From positions 1-7,942 of the forward strand of contig CAUHBW010000170.1 of assembly GCA_959604115.1 (NCBI GenBank): a stretch of DNA of 7,942 nt. The letters are read 5' to 3'. The translations under genes and the position numbers were made by a program. This stretch comes from an uncultured Bilophila sp. Lineage in GTDB: Bacteria; Desulfobacterota; Desulfovibrionia; Desulfovibrionales; Desulfovibrionaceae. The notes under the pieces are model-generated. The model had not been told where the DNA came from and did not search any database. It saw only the letters and a list, made by a program, of their open reading frames with translations. Position 1 is the first letter of the stretch, and each line of letters starts with the position of its first letter. Positions 1 through 5,308 of the stretch are shown in pieces.

Positions 1-54
1 CACCTGCCTGCCGATACGGCCGAAACCGTTGATGCCGACTCTGACTTTCTGCAT
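1..54 (-). CDS. gap: Glyceraldehyde-3-phosphate dehydrogenase, N-terminal fragment (cut by window edge)
   Basis: Only the first 18 codons are in the window. They read MQKVRVGINGFGRIGRQV, the classic start of phosphorylating GAPDH: first beta strand followed by the NAD-binding loop with the GFGRIGR signature (residues 10-16). The enzyme oxidises glyceraldehyde-3-phosphate with NAD(P)+ and phosphate to 1,3-bisphosphoglycerate in the cytoplasm. The ATG at 54 is preceded by AAGGAGA (59-65) with a 4-nt spacer, so the start is secure. It begins 24 bp after the methylglyoxal synthase stop and is probably in the same transcript. The truncation is due to the window border. Which GAPDH class or cofactor it uses cannot be told from this piece. 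Confidence 0.93.
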   Translation of the reverse strand, partial: MQKVRVGINGFGRIGRQV

Positions 55-78
55 GGCTTCTCCTTGGGGGAATGGGGC

Positions 79-555
79 TCAGCGGCGGACCGCGCGTATG
101 GGGTACGCGGGGAGTTCCCGTTCCGTGTAATGGGAAAAGTCTCGGGGAGCGGGAGGTTGCGGCTCCATGAAACATGGGGACGAGATGAGGTAATCCGCCG
201 TGGCCGCGTTGTAGGCCGAAGGGATATTGTAGAGACTGGCGATGCGCAGGAGGGCTTTGACGTCAACGTCGTGGGGTTGCGCCTGCATGGGGTCCCAAAA
301 GAAGATCAGCATTCCTATCCGCCCTTCCGCGATACGGGCTCCGAGCTGCTGATCCCCGCCGAGCGGGCCGGAGCGCAGCGCTTCCAGCCGGAACGGCATG
401 CCGTTTTCCGCAAGAGCTTCGCGGACCAGACGCCCCGTCGTTCCCGTGCAGATCATTTCGTGGGACAGCAGGGATTCCGCGTGCCGCCGAACCCAACGTA
501 TGAGTTCGGCCTTGCAGGCATCGTGCGCTACCAGCGCAATGGCTCCATCATCCAT
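79..555 (-). CDS. mgsA: Methylglyoxal synthase
   Basis: 158-residue cytoplasmic enzyme converting dihydroxyacetone phosphate to methylglyoxal plus phosphate; E. coli MgsA has 152 residues. It opens with IALVAHD (6-12), has the phosphate-binding TGTTG (37-41), SGPLGGDQQ (62-70), LIFFWDP (83-89) and PHDVDVKALLR (94-104). By alignment to E. coli from memory, H11, D68, D88, H95 and D98 match H19, D71, D91, H98 and D101, so the active site looks complete. The ATG at 555 is chosen because AAGGAGA (561-567) lies 5 nt upstream; the frame stays open to 747 but that part has no family similarity and covers intergenic inverted repeats. It sits between aldolase, which makes DHAP, and GAPDH, which competes for the triose pool. 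This points to a methylglyoxal bypass or to methylglyoxal used as a building block. Confidence 0.95.
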   Translation of the reverse strand: MDDGAIALVAHDACKAELIRWVRRHAESLLSHEMICTGTTGRLVREALAENGMPFRLEALRSGPLGGDQQLGARIAEGRIGMLIFFWDPMQAQPHDVDVKALLRIASLYNIPSAYNAATADYLISSPCFMEPQPPAPRDFSHYTERELPAYPIRAVRR

Positions 556-560
556 GTGCG

Positions 561-567
561 TCTCCTT
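561..567 (-). promoter_or_regulatory. Ribosome binding site fixing the mgsA start
   Basis: On the minus strand this reads AAGGAGA, five bases (CGCAC) before the ATG at 555. It is the same site found before gap (59-65), the aldolase (1578-1584), the dehydrogenase (3300-3306) and the transketolase C-terminal half (4316-4323, as TAAGGAGA). It rules for the short 158-residue start over the longer open frame. Confidence 0.85.
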
Positions 568-569
568 GG

Positions 570-616
570 GAAAAGACGGGGCGCCTCCTGCGGGCTCGCG
601 AACGCGGAGGCGCCCC
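570..616 (-). terminator. Hairpin between aldolase and mgsA: possible weak terminator or attenuator
   Basis: Arms 578-588 (GGGGCGCCTCC) and 606-616 (GGAGGCGCCCC) form a perfect 11-bp inverted repeat with a 17-nt loop, in which 590-592 and 603-605 can pair as well. Read in the direction of transcription, the stem is followed by GTCTTTTCCC and then directly by the mgsA ribosome binding site. The U-tract is short and interrupted, so full termination is doubtful. Partial termination, an RNA-processing or 3'-end stabilising role for the aldolase message is equally possible. Confidence 0.5.
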
Positions 617-620
617 GGAA

Positions 621-644
621 CGGCATCCGCAGGGGCGAATGCCG
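621..644 (-). repeat. Second inverted repeat in the aldolase-mgsA gap
   Basis: Arms 621-626 (CGGCAT) and 639-644 (ATGCCG) are perfectly complementary around a 12-nt loop. It lies 6 bp after the aldolase stop codon and just upstream of the larger hairpin at 578-616. No U-tract follows it. It may be chance in G+C-rich DNA, or the first of two stacked stems in the intercistronic RNA. Confidence 0.3.
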
Positions 645-649
645 AACGA

Positions 650-1573
650 TCAGGCCCGGCCGGAGGAGCCGAGCACGTCTCGAATCTTGTGCCGGACCAT
701 CGCCCGCACGGCATCCCGTCCCGCGGACAGATACGCTCTCGGATCAAACGCTTCGGGATGTTCCCTCAGCGAAATGCGTATGGCGGCGGTGACGGCCAGC
801 CTGAGATCGGTGTCGATGTTGATCTTGCAGATCGCCGAGGCCGCCGCGCGGCGGAGGAGGCTTTCAGGCACGCCGGAAGCGCCGGTGACCTTGCCTCCGT
901 AGGCGTTGACGGCGGCGACGGCCTCCTGCGGCACGCTCGACGCGCCGTGCAGCACCAGCGGTACGCCCGGCAGGCGGGCGGCGACGGCTTCGAGCCGGGC
1001 GAAATCCAGCGTCGCTTCGCCGGAAAACTTGCACGGGCCGTGGCTCGTCCCGATGGCTATGGCCAGCGAATCGCAGCCGGTGCGTTCCACGAAGGCCTCG
1101 GCTTCGGCGGGATCGGTGTAGACGGATTCCCGCGAGGATACGGTTTCCTCAACTCCGGCGAGCCGTCCAAGTTCGGCCTCCACCCAGACGCCCCGATCGT
1201 GGGCATACGCCACCACGCGGCGGGTGAGCGCGACGTTTTCCTCAAACGGCAGATGCGATCCGTCGAGCATGACCGAAGTGAATCCGTCGTCGATGCAGGC
1301 CTTGCAGATGTCGAAGTCCGCTCCGTGATCCAGATGCAGGACGAAAGGAATGTCGGCGGCCTCCGAAGCGGCTTCGGCCATCTTGCGCAGGTAGCCTCGC
1401 CCGGCATACTGGCGAGCCCCCTTGGAAACTTGCAGGATCACCGGCGAACGTTCGTCGGCGGCGGCCTGCAAGATGCCCTGTACGGTTTCCATATTGTTGA
1501 TGTTGAACGCGCCGACGGCATAGCCTCCGGCAAGGGCTTTGGCAAACATGTCCCGAGGTCCGGCAAGCGGCAT
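650..1573 (-). CDS. fba: Class IIB fructose-1,6-bisphosphate aldolase (zinc-dependent)
   Basis: 307 residues, the same length as I recall for Helicobacter pylori class IIB aldolase, which it resembles from end to end. It reversibly splits fructose-1,6-bisphosphate into DHAP and glyceraldehyde-3-phosphate. Visible signatures: GAFNINNME (21-29), LHLDHG (79-84) with the likely catalytic Asp82 and zinc ligand His83, VEAELGRLAG (131-140) with Glu134, GTSHGP (175-180) with zinc ligand His178, VLHGASS (207-213) with zinc ligand His209, and the phosphate-binding NIDTDLR (252-258). The ATG at 1573 follows AAGGAGA (1578-1584) at 4 nt. It starts 19 bp after the upstream stop. Tagatose-bisphosphate aldolases of the same family cannot be fully excluded, but the class IIB features and the neighbouring phosphofructokinase favour fructose-1,6-bisphosphate. 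Confidence 0.92.
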   Translation of the reverse strand: MPLAGPRDMFAKALAGGYAVGAFNINNMETVQGILQAAADERSPVILQVSKGARQYAGRGYLRKMAEAASEAADIPFVLHLDHGADFDICKACIDDGFTSVMLDGSHLPFEENVALTRRVVAYAHDRGVWVEAELGRLAGVEETVSSRESVYTDPAEAEAFVERTGCDSLAIAIGTSHGPCKFSGEATLDFARLEAVAARLPGVPLVLHGASSVPQEAVAAVNAYGGKVTGASGVPESLLRRAAASAICKINIDTDLRLAVTAAIRISLREHPEAFDPRAYLSAGRDAVRAMVRHKIRDVLGSSGRA

Positions 1574-1592
1574 GGTGTCTCCTTCTGTCTGA

Positions 1593-2402
1593 TCAGGAAA
1601 AAAGAACGTTCATAAAGGCGGCGTCCCGGCGCAACCCCTCGAAGGGATCGCCGTCGCCCGCCGTATCGTAGTCTGCCTTGAGGAACCACGTGCCGGAGAA
1701 TCCGGCCGCGCGGAGTGCCTCCACCTGTCGAGCGGCCATCATGTCGCCGGCGCCGAGGGCGCACCCGCGCGGAGGGTCAAAAAGTCCGTCCCGGATGCAC
1801 ACGCCCCCCTCGCTCAGCGCGACCAGTTCCGCCGCACGTCCGAAGGCGTCCTTGCGCCGTGCGGGGAGGTAGTTGCCCAGATCGGGCAGAAGCCGCAGGT
1901 TGGAATAGCCCACCACATCAAGCAGGCAGCGCAAGGTTTCCGGCCCGAGCGCGTTTTCGGTCGCTACCGAAAGGCCCCGCGTCCGGGCCAGCGCGCAGGC
2001 GAGGCGCAGACAGCGCGCCGTTTCGCGCAGAGAGTCTTTGTCCCGAATGGCCGAAGCCCCGAAACTCGGCAGCACGATCAGGGATGCGCCCAGATCCGCG
2101 GCGCATTCCACGCCTGCGGCAACGGCGCGCTCGACCGCCGCGCGGGCGGCGCTTCCCGGAGCGGCGGTCATGCCGTGCCGCAACACAGCCCTCACCGCCA
2201 CTCCGGCGATCCGCAGATCATGCCGTTCCGCTTCTTTCCGCCACCGCTGGCGGCGTTCCGTTGAGGAGAGCGGGAAGCCTTCCTCAACGGACCCCAGATC
2301 CAGCAGGAGTTCGCGTATTCCCGCCTCCCGCAGCGCGCCGCAGCAGACGGGATCGGCAAAGGCCGACGACGACCACACGCACAGTCCCAGTTGCGTGCTC
2401 AT
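1593..2402 (-). CDS. Sugar-phosphate isomerase/epimerase-like TIM-barrel protein with altered metal site
   Basis: 269 residues of the xylose-isomerase-like TIM barrel (AP endonuclease family 2 fold), which holds ketose-phosphate 3-epimerases such as UlaE, hydroxypyruvate isomerase and 2-oxo-tetronate isomerase. Visible strand ends: QLGLCVW (4-10), ASLIVLPSFG (106-115), LSVATEN (144-150) with candidate metal ligand Glu149, and LLPDLGN (171-177) with Asp174, which matches PDIGN of UlaE. The usual His in the VHVKD strand appears as Cys202 (VCIRD, 201-205), and the final Glu of the G-x-x-x-x-E strand appears to be Lys242 (GTWFLK, 237-242). Half the canonical divalent-metal site may therefore be missing. 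The ATG at 2402 follows the dehydrogenase stop by 4 bp, so the two are probably translationally coupled, with GGAAGGA in the end of the upstream gene as ribosome site. Substrate unknown. Confidence 0.75.
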   Translation of the reverse strand: MSTQLGLCVWSSSAFADPVCCGALREAGIRELLLDLGSVEEGFPLSSTERRQRWRKEAERHDLRIAGVAVRAVLRHGMTAAPGSAARAAVERAVAAGVECAADLGASLIVLPSFGASAIRDKDSLRETARCLRLACALARTRGLSVATENALGPETLRCLLDVVGYSNLRLLPDLGNYLPARRKDAFGRAAELVALSEGGVCIRDGLFDPPRGCALGAGDMMAARQVEALRAAGFSGTWFLKADYDTAGDGDPFEGLRRDAAFMNVLFS

Positions 2403-2406
2403 CGCA

Positions 2407-3294
2407 TCATTCCTTCCAGTTTCTGCTGACGGATTTCCATACGCAGGCGTGATCCTCCGGGCCGAGGCCCTGCGCCACGGCCATACGGTTGATGTAGTCC
2501 ACCGCGTTACCGAGGACGAGCGGCGCGCCGTATTCGCGGGCCATGTTCAGGCAGAGCTGATTGTCCTTGGTGAGCATGTTGAGGGTGAACGTGGGGCTGT
2601 CGTAGCGGGATTCCGCGATGCGTTCGCCGATTTCCACGTACACGTCGCTGAGAATGCGGCCCTTGGCGGCCACGGCCACGTCGGTGAGCGTCTTCTGGGA
2701 GAGGCCCATGCGCTCCGCGAGGGCCATCGTCTCGGCGGCGCAGGCATTGATCGCGCCGAGCATCATGTTGTTGAGAAGTTTGAGCTTGTTGCCGTGTCCG
2801 AGCGGCCCGACGTGGAACACCCTGTCCCGCGCTCCGCCGAGCGCCTCCAGAACGGGCATGAGCCGTTCCAGCGCCTCGTCCTCGCCGCCCACGGCAAAGG
2901 CCCAGTGTCCGACCCCGGCGGGCCCGCCGAGGACGGGAGTGTCCATGAGCACGATGCCTTCGGGTTCCACGGCTTTGCCGAGCCGGATGTTCACGCCGGG
3001 GTCCACCGTGCTCATGTTTGCGATAATCCCGCCGGGACGCATCCCGGCGCGCAGGCCGGAGTCGCCGAGCACGACCTGTTCGGCTTCCGCCGGGCCGGGT
3101 ACGAACATGATGACGGCGTCGGATACGGCGGCCACCGCCTTCGGGCTGTCGTGCACGGCCAGGCCCGCGGCCTTCGCCCGCTCGACCGCCGGGCCGAACG
3201 GATCATAGCCGCATACCGGAAACCCCGCCTCTTCCAGCCGGCGCGCGCAGGCCAGCCCCATGATGCCAAGACCGATGATGCCTATGGATTGCAT
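2407..3294 (-). CDS. NAD(P)-dependent beta-hydroxyacid dehydrogenase (3-hydroxyisobutyrate dehydrogenase family)
   Basis: 295 residues, typical for the family that includes 3-hydroxyisobutyrate dehydrogenase, tartronate semialdehyde reductase and sulfolactaldehyde reductase. Such enzymes interconvert a hydroxyacid (or hydroxysulfonate) and its aldehyde or ketone using NAD(P). The N-terminal Rossmann fold starts IGIIGLGIMG (4-13) with GxGxxG at 8-13. The substrate loop reads DTPVLGGPAGVGHWAF (118-133), where the family's common Ser-Gly-Gly is Leu122-Gly-Gly. The catalytic segment GHGNKLKLLNN (166-176) gives Lys172 as catalytic lysine, and TKD (242-244) is the conserved late motif. Asp31, after beta-2 (CGYD), suggests NAD preference. 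The ATG at 3294 follows AAGGAGA (3300-3306) by 5 nt. The substrate cannot be assigned; being in an operon with transketolase and an isomerase-like protein suggests a short-chain sugar acid or aldehyde. Confidence 0.88.
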   Translation of the reverse strand: MQSIGIIGLGIMGLACARRLEEAGFPVCGYDPFGPAVERAKAAGLAVHDSPKAVAAVSDAVIMFVPGPAEAEQVVLGDSGLRAGMRPGGIIANMSTVDPGVNIRLGKAVEPEGIVLMDTPVLGGPAGVGHWAFAVGGEDEALERLMPVLEALGGARDRVFHVGPLGHGNKLKLLNNMMLGAINACAAETMALAERMGLSQKTLTDVAVAAKGRILSDVYVEIGERIAESRYDSPTFTLNMLTKDNQLCLNMAREYGAPLVLGNAVDYINRMAVAQGLGPEDHACVWKSVSRNWKE

Positions 3295-3312
3295 ATTTTT
3301 CTCCTTCCGCCA

Positions 3313-3333
3313 CGCGGAAAACCGGGTTCCGCG
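3313..3333 (-). repeat. Hairpin ahead of the dehydrogenase gene
   Basis: Perfect 7-bp inverted repeat: CGCGGAA (3313-3319) and TTCCGCG (3327-3333) with a 7-nt loop. It lies in the 75-bp gap between the transketolase C-terminal half and the dehydrogenase, 7 bp before the ribosome binding site. No U-tract follows, so it is not a standard terminator. It could act in mRNA processing or in access to the ribosome site. Confidence 0.35.
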
Positions 3334-3350
3334 AATGGCGTTCGAGGTCT

Positions 3351-3369
3351 GCCGGACGGTTCCGTCGGC
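3351..3369 (-). repeat. Hairpin directly after the transketolase C-terminal half
   Basis: GCC-G-GACGG TT CCGTC GGC can fold into a stem with one bulged G, adjoining the TAG stop at 3370-3372. In the cell the loop would open to about GGTTCC. There is no downstream U-tract. It could mark a 3' end or a processing site that protects the transketolase message; the stem is short and could be chance. Confidence 0.3.
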
Positions 3370-4308
3370 CTATTTACGTTTGATGGCCCGTTTGGCGGCC
3401 GCCGCGATGTCGTCCGGGGTCAGCCCGAACGCCTTGAGCAGATAGTCCGCCTTGCCGACCTGTCCGAAATGATCCTTCACCCCCACGCGTTCCAGAGGCA
3501 CGGGGTAACCTTCCGCGAGGCATTCGGCCACCGCGCCGCCGAGTCCTCCGATGATGCTGTGGTTTTCGGCGGTGACGAGGGCTCCGGTTTCGACGGCGGC
3601 TTTGAGAACGGTATCCATATCGAGGGGCTTGACCGTGTGGATGTTGATTATCCGGGCGGCGATGCCTTCGGCGGCGAGCAGATCGGCCGCCCGCAGCGCG
3701 TTGGCGACGCACACGCCGGAGGCAAGGATCGCCACGTCGCCGCCATCCCGCAGGGTATCGGCCTTGCCGAACCGGAAAACGTATTCATCGCCGAACACGG
3801 ATTCGGCCTTGCGCCGGAACAGGCGGATGTAGACCGGACCTTCGTGCTCCACGAGGACGGGCAGAGCCTTGCGGAGCTGCACGGAATCCGTGGGCTCGAA
3901 AATGGTCATGCCGGGAAGCGTGCGCATGATGCCCACGTCTTCCAGCGCCATGTGGGTGCCGCCGTTGAGTTCCGCACCCACGCCGGGGTCCGAGCCCACG
4001 ATTTTGACCCCAAGCCCGGCGTAGCAGACCGAGATGGCGATCTGATCGAAGCAGCGGCGCGAGGCGAAGGTGGCGAAGGAGTGGACGAAGGGCACCTTGC
4101 CGCAGGCGGCGAGCCCGGCGGCGACGCCCACCATGTTGGCCTCGGCGATGCCGACGTTGAAGGAGCGGTCCGAGAACTGCTGCTTGAAGGGTTTCATGCC
4201 GTGGGCGCCGCTGAGGTCGGCCTCCACGTCCACGATGCGGGGATCGCGTTCCGCGAGTTCCAGCATCGTCCGGCAATAGACGGCACGCATTTCCTGCTGT
4301 TCGAACAT
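3370..4308 (-). CDS. Transketolase, C-terminal subunit (pyrimidine-binding and C-terminal domains)
   Basis: 312 residues, the standard size for the second half of a split transketolase. It works as a complex with the product of the gene just upstream, moving two-carbon ketol units from ketose to aldose phosphates with thiamine diphosphate. The Pyr domain spans about 5-180: DVEADLSG (27-34), FNVGIAEANMVG (50-61) with Glu56 as the likely catalytic glutamate that contacts the thiamine aminopyrimidine, and GGTHMALEDVGIMRTLPGM (116-134). The C-terminal domain follows from about 188 (GGDVAILASG) with NIHTVKPLD (222-230) and VTAENHSIIGGLGGAV (245-260). The ATG at 4308 has TAAGGAGA 7 nt upstream, which contains the TAA stop of the partner gene, so coupled translation at equal ratio is likely. 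Isolated subunits of this type are also annotated as DXP-synthase-like, but the partner argues for transketolase. Confidence 0.92.
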   Translation of the reverse strand: MFEQQEMRAVYCRTMLELAERDPRIVDVEADLSGAHGMKPFKQQFSDRSFNVGIAEANMVGVAAGLAACGKVPFVHSFATFASRRCFDQIAISVCYAGLGVKIVGSDPGVGAELNGGTHMALEDVGIMRTLPGMTIFEPTDSVQLRKALPVLVEHEGPVYIRLFRRKAESVFGDEYVFRFGKADTLRDGGDVAILASGVCVANALRAADLLAAEGIAARIINIHTVKPLDMDTVLKAAVETGALVTAENHSIIGGLGGAVAECLAEGYPVPLERVGVKDHFGQVGKADYLLKAFGLTPDDIAAAAKRAIKRK

Positions 4309-4315
4309 GGCTGTG

Positions 4316-4323
4316 TCTCCTTA
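4316..4323 (-). promoter_or_regulatory. Ribosome binding site overlapping the partner's stop codon
   Basis: TAAGGAGA on the minus strand. Its first three bases are the TAA stop of the N-terminal transketolase subunit, and the ATG of the C-terminal subunit follows 7 nt later. A ribosome ending the first gene sits right on the start site of the second, a layout that favours balanced synthesis of the two subunits. Confidence 0.8.
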
Positions 4324-5139
4324 CTGCAATTCCGCAAGGGCGGTTTCAACGTCTTGGGGGGAGAGGGGCATGTTGTGCGAGCCGAGCTTGCCCTCGGCGA
4401 TGGAGACGCCCTTGCCCTTGACCGTGGACATGATGATGGCGACCGGGCGTTTCTTGATGCTGCGGGCGCGGGTGAAGGCGTGCTCCAGCTCGTTGAAATC
4501 GTGGCCGTTCACACAGATGGTTTCCCATCCGAAGGACGCCCAGCGCCGGTCGAGGGGGCGCACAGCGTTCACGGCGTCGGTGTAGCCGTCGATCTGCATC
4601 CCGTTGTCGTCCAGAATGACCACGAGGTTGTCGAGTTCCTGACTGCCCGCAAACATGGCGGCTTCCCAGACCTGCCCTTCCTGCTGCTCGCCGTCGCCGA
4701 TGAGGCAGTAGACGCGGTAGTCCTTCCTGTCCATGCGGGCGGACAGGGCCATGCCCACGGCGGCGGACAGCCCCTGTCCGAGCGAACCGGCCGTCATGTC
4801 CACGCCGGTGGTGCGCTTCATGTCGCAGTGGCTCGGGAGCAGGGTGCCCGGCTGATTGAGGGTGGACAGCAATTCCTTGTCGAAATAGCCCTTCATGGCG
4901 AGCAGGGTGTATAACGCCGGTCCGGCGTGTCCCTTCGAGAGCACGAAGCGGTCGCGGTCCACCCAGCGGGGATCTTCGGGACGGACGCGCAGTTCCTTAT
5001 AATAAAGGTAAACCAGCGCTTCGATGATGGACAGGGAGCCGCCGACGTGGCCCACGCCGATGGAGCCGATCATACGTACGACGAGCCGCCTCGCCTCTTT
5101 GCTCAATGCCTCAAGTTCTCTGATGGACGCTTCGTTCAT
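4321..5139 (-). CDS. Transketolase, N-terminal subunit (diphosphate-binding domain)
   Basis: 272 residues, the usual size of the thiamine-diphosphate-binding half of a split transketolase. Key parts: GVGHVGGSLS (28-37) with His31, LSKGHAGPALY (67-77) with His71, VDMTAGSLGQGLSAAVGMA (113-131), the metal/diphosphate motif GDGEQQEG (148-155) with Asp149 and closing Asn179 (LDDNGMQIDG, 176-185), and VNGHD (210-214). All residues normally needed for cofactor binding seem present. It pairs with the next gene (12 bp away). The ATG at 5139 follows GGAG at a normal distance. It is separated from the phosphofructokinase gene by 169 bp, the longest gap within the cluster. Substrate may be ordinary pentose phosphates or a special ketose, as in apulose-phosphate or sulfofructose transketolases, which are also split; sequence reading alone cannot decide. 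Confidence 0.93.
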   Translation of the reverse strand: MNEASIRELEALSKEARRLVVRMIGSIGVGHVGGSLSIIEALVYLYYKELRVRPEDPRWVDRDRFVLSKGHAGPALYTLLAMKGYFDKELLSTLNQPGTLLPSHCDMKRTTGVDMTAGSLGQGLSAAVGMALSARMDRKDYRVYCLIGDGEQQEGQVWEAAMFAGSQELDNLVVILDDNGMQIDGYTDAVNAVRPLDRRWASFGWETICVNGHDFNELEHAFTRARSIKKRPVAIIMSTVKGKGVSIAEGKLGSHNMPLSPQDVETALAELQ

Positions 5140-5308
5140 AGCTTCTCCGTGTGTCGCGCGAGGCCGTACCGATTGCTTTTTTCCCGTTTTTCCCGGATGC
5201 AGGGCGCAAAAATCCAGCGCAACGCCGACGAAAAGCCGTCGGCGCCGGAAAGGACGCCTGTGTGGGGAAGGGAGCGGGGATTACGCTTTCGGCATATGGA
5301 ACGGCCCG
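5140..5308 (-). other. 169-bp gap between pfkA and transketolase genes
   Basis: Longest non-coding stretch inside the cluster. It holds a strong hairpin (5223-5244), then a minor GCGC stem (5204-5207 with 5217-5220) around an ATTTTT run, then A-rich sequence before the transketolase ribosome site. I found no convincing -35/-10 pair here and no sigma-54 type GG-N10-GC site. It may mark an attenuation or processing point separating the repressor-phosphofructokinase part from the rest. Confidence 0.5.
5223..5244 (-). repeat. Hairpin in the pfkA-transketolase gap
   Basis: Perfect 8-bp inverted repeat CGCCGACG (5223-5230) and CGTCGGCG (5237-5244) with a 6-nt loop. In the transcribed direction the loop reads GCTTTT. 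A run of five T comes only about 11 nt after the stem, too far for a typical intrinsic terminator. Confidence 0.45.

Noticed and set aside
556..747. A 64-residue N-terminal extension of methylglyoxal synthase
   Set aside because: It would overlap the end of the aldolase gene and span the intergenic inverted repeats, has no family similarity, and a good ribosome site fixes the start at 555.
398..1615. A 405-codon plus-strand frame opposite aldolase and mgsA
   Set aside because: Shadow of two well supported minus-strand genes; composition and lack of motifs argue against coding.
1593..3294. A four-carbon acid (threonate/erythronate) pathway of the LtnD-OtnI type
   Set aside because: The dehydrogenase plus isomerase-fold pair is reminiscent, but the required OtnK kinase and OtnC aldolase are absent, the aldolase present is fructose-bisphosphate type, and the barrel lacks key ligands.
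2038..4914. A 958-codon open frame on the plus strand, antisense to the barrel, dehydrogenase and both transketolase genes
   Set aside because: It is the mirror of real genes in G+C-rich DNA: the product is rich in His, Gly, Arg, Asp and Ala with no recognisable fold, it crosses several opposing genes and gaps, and the minus-strand genes have clear family motifs and ribosome sites.
2407..5139. A sulfoglycolysis (sulfo-transketolase) or apiose (AptAB) pathway, since these also use split transketolases
   Set aside because: No sulfoquinovose or apiose isomerase, kinase or transporter is visible, the dehydrogenase lacks the Gly-Arg loop I would expect of sulfolactaldehyde reductase, and split transketolases are common housekeeping enzymes. 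It remains possible but unsupported.
5190..5225. A sigma-54 promoter around CTGGATTTTTGC
   Set aside because: The GG and GC elements are separated by 6 bp, not 10, so it does not fit the consensus.
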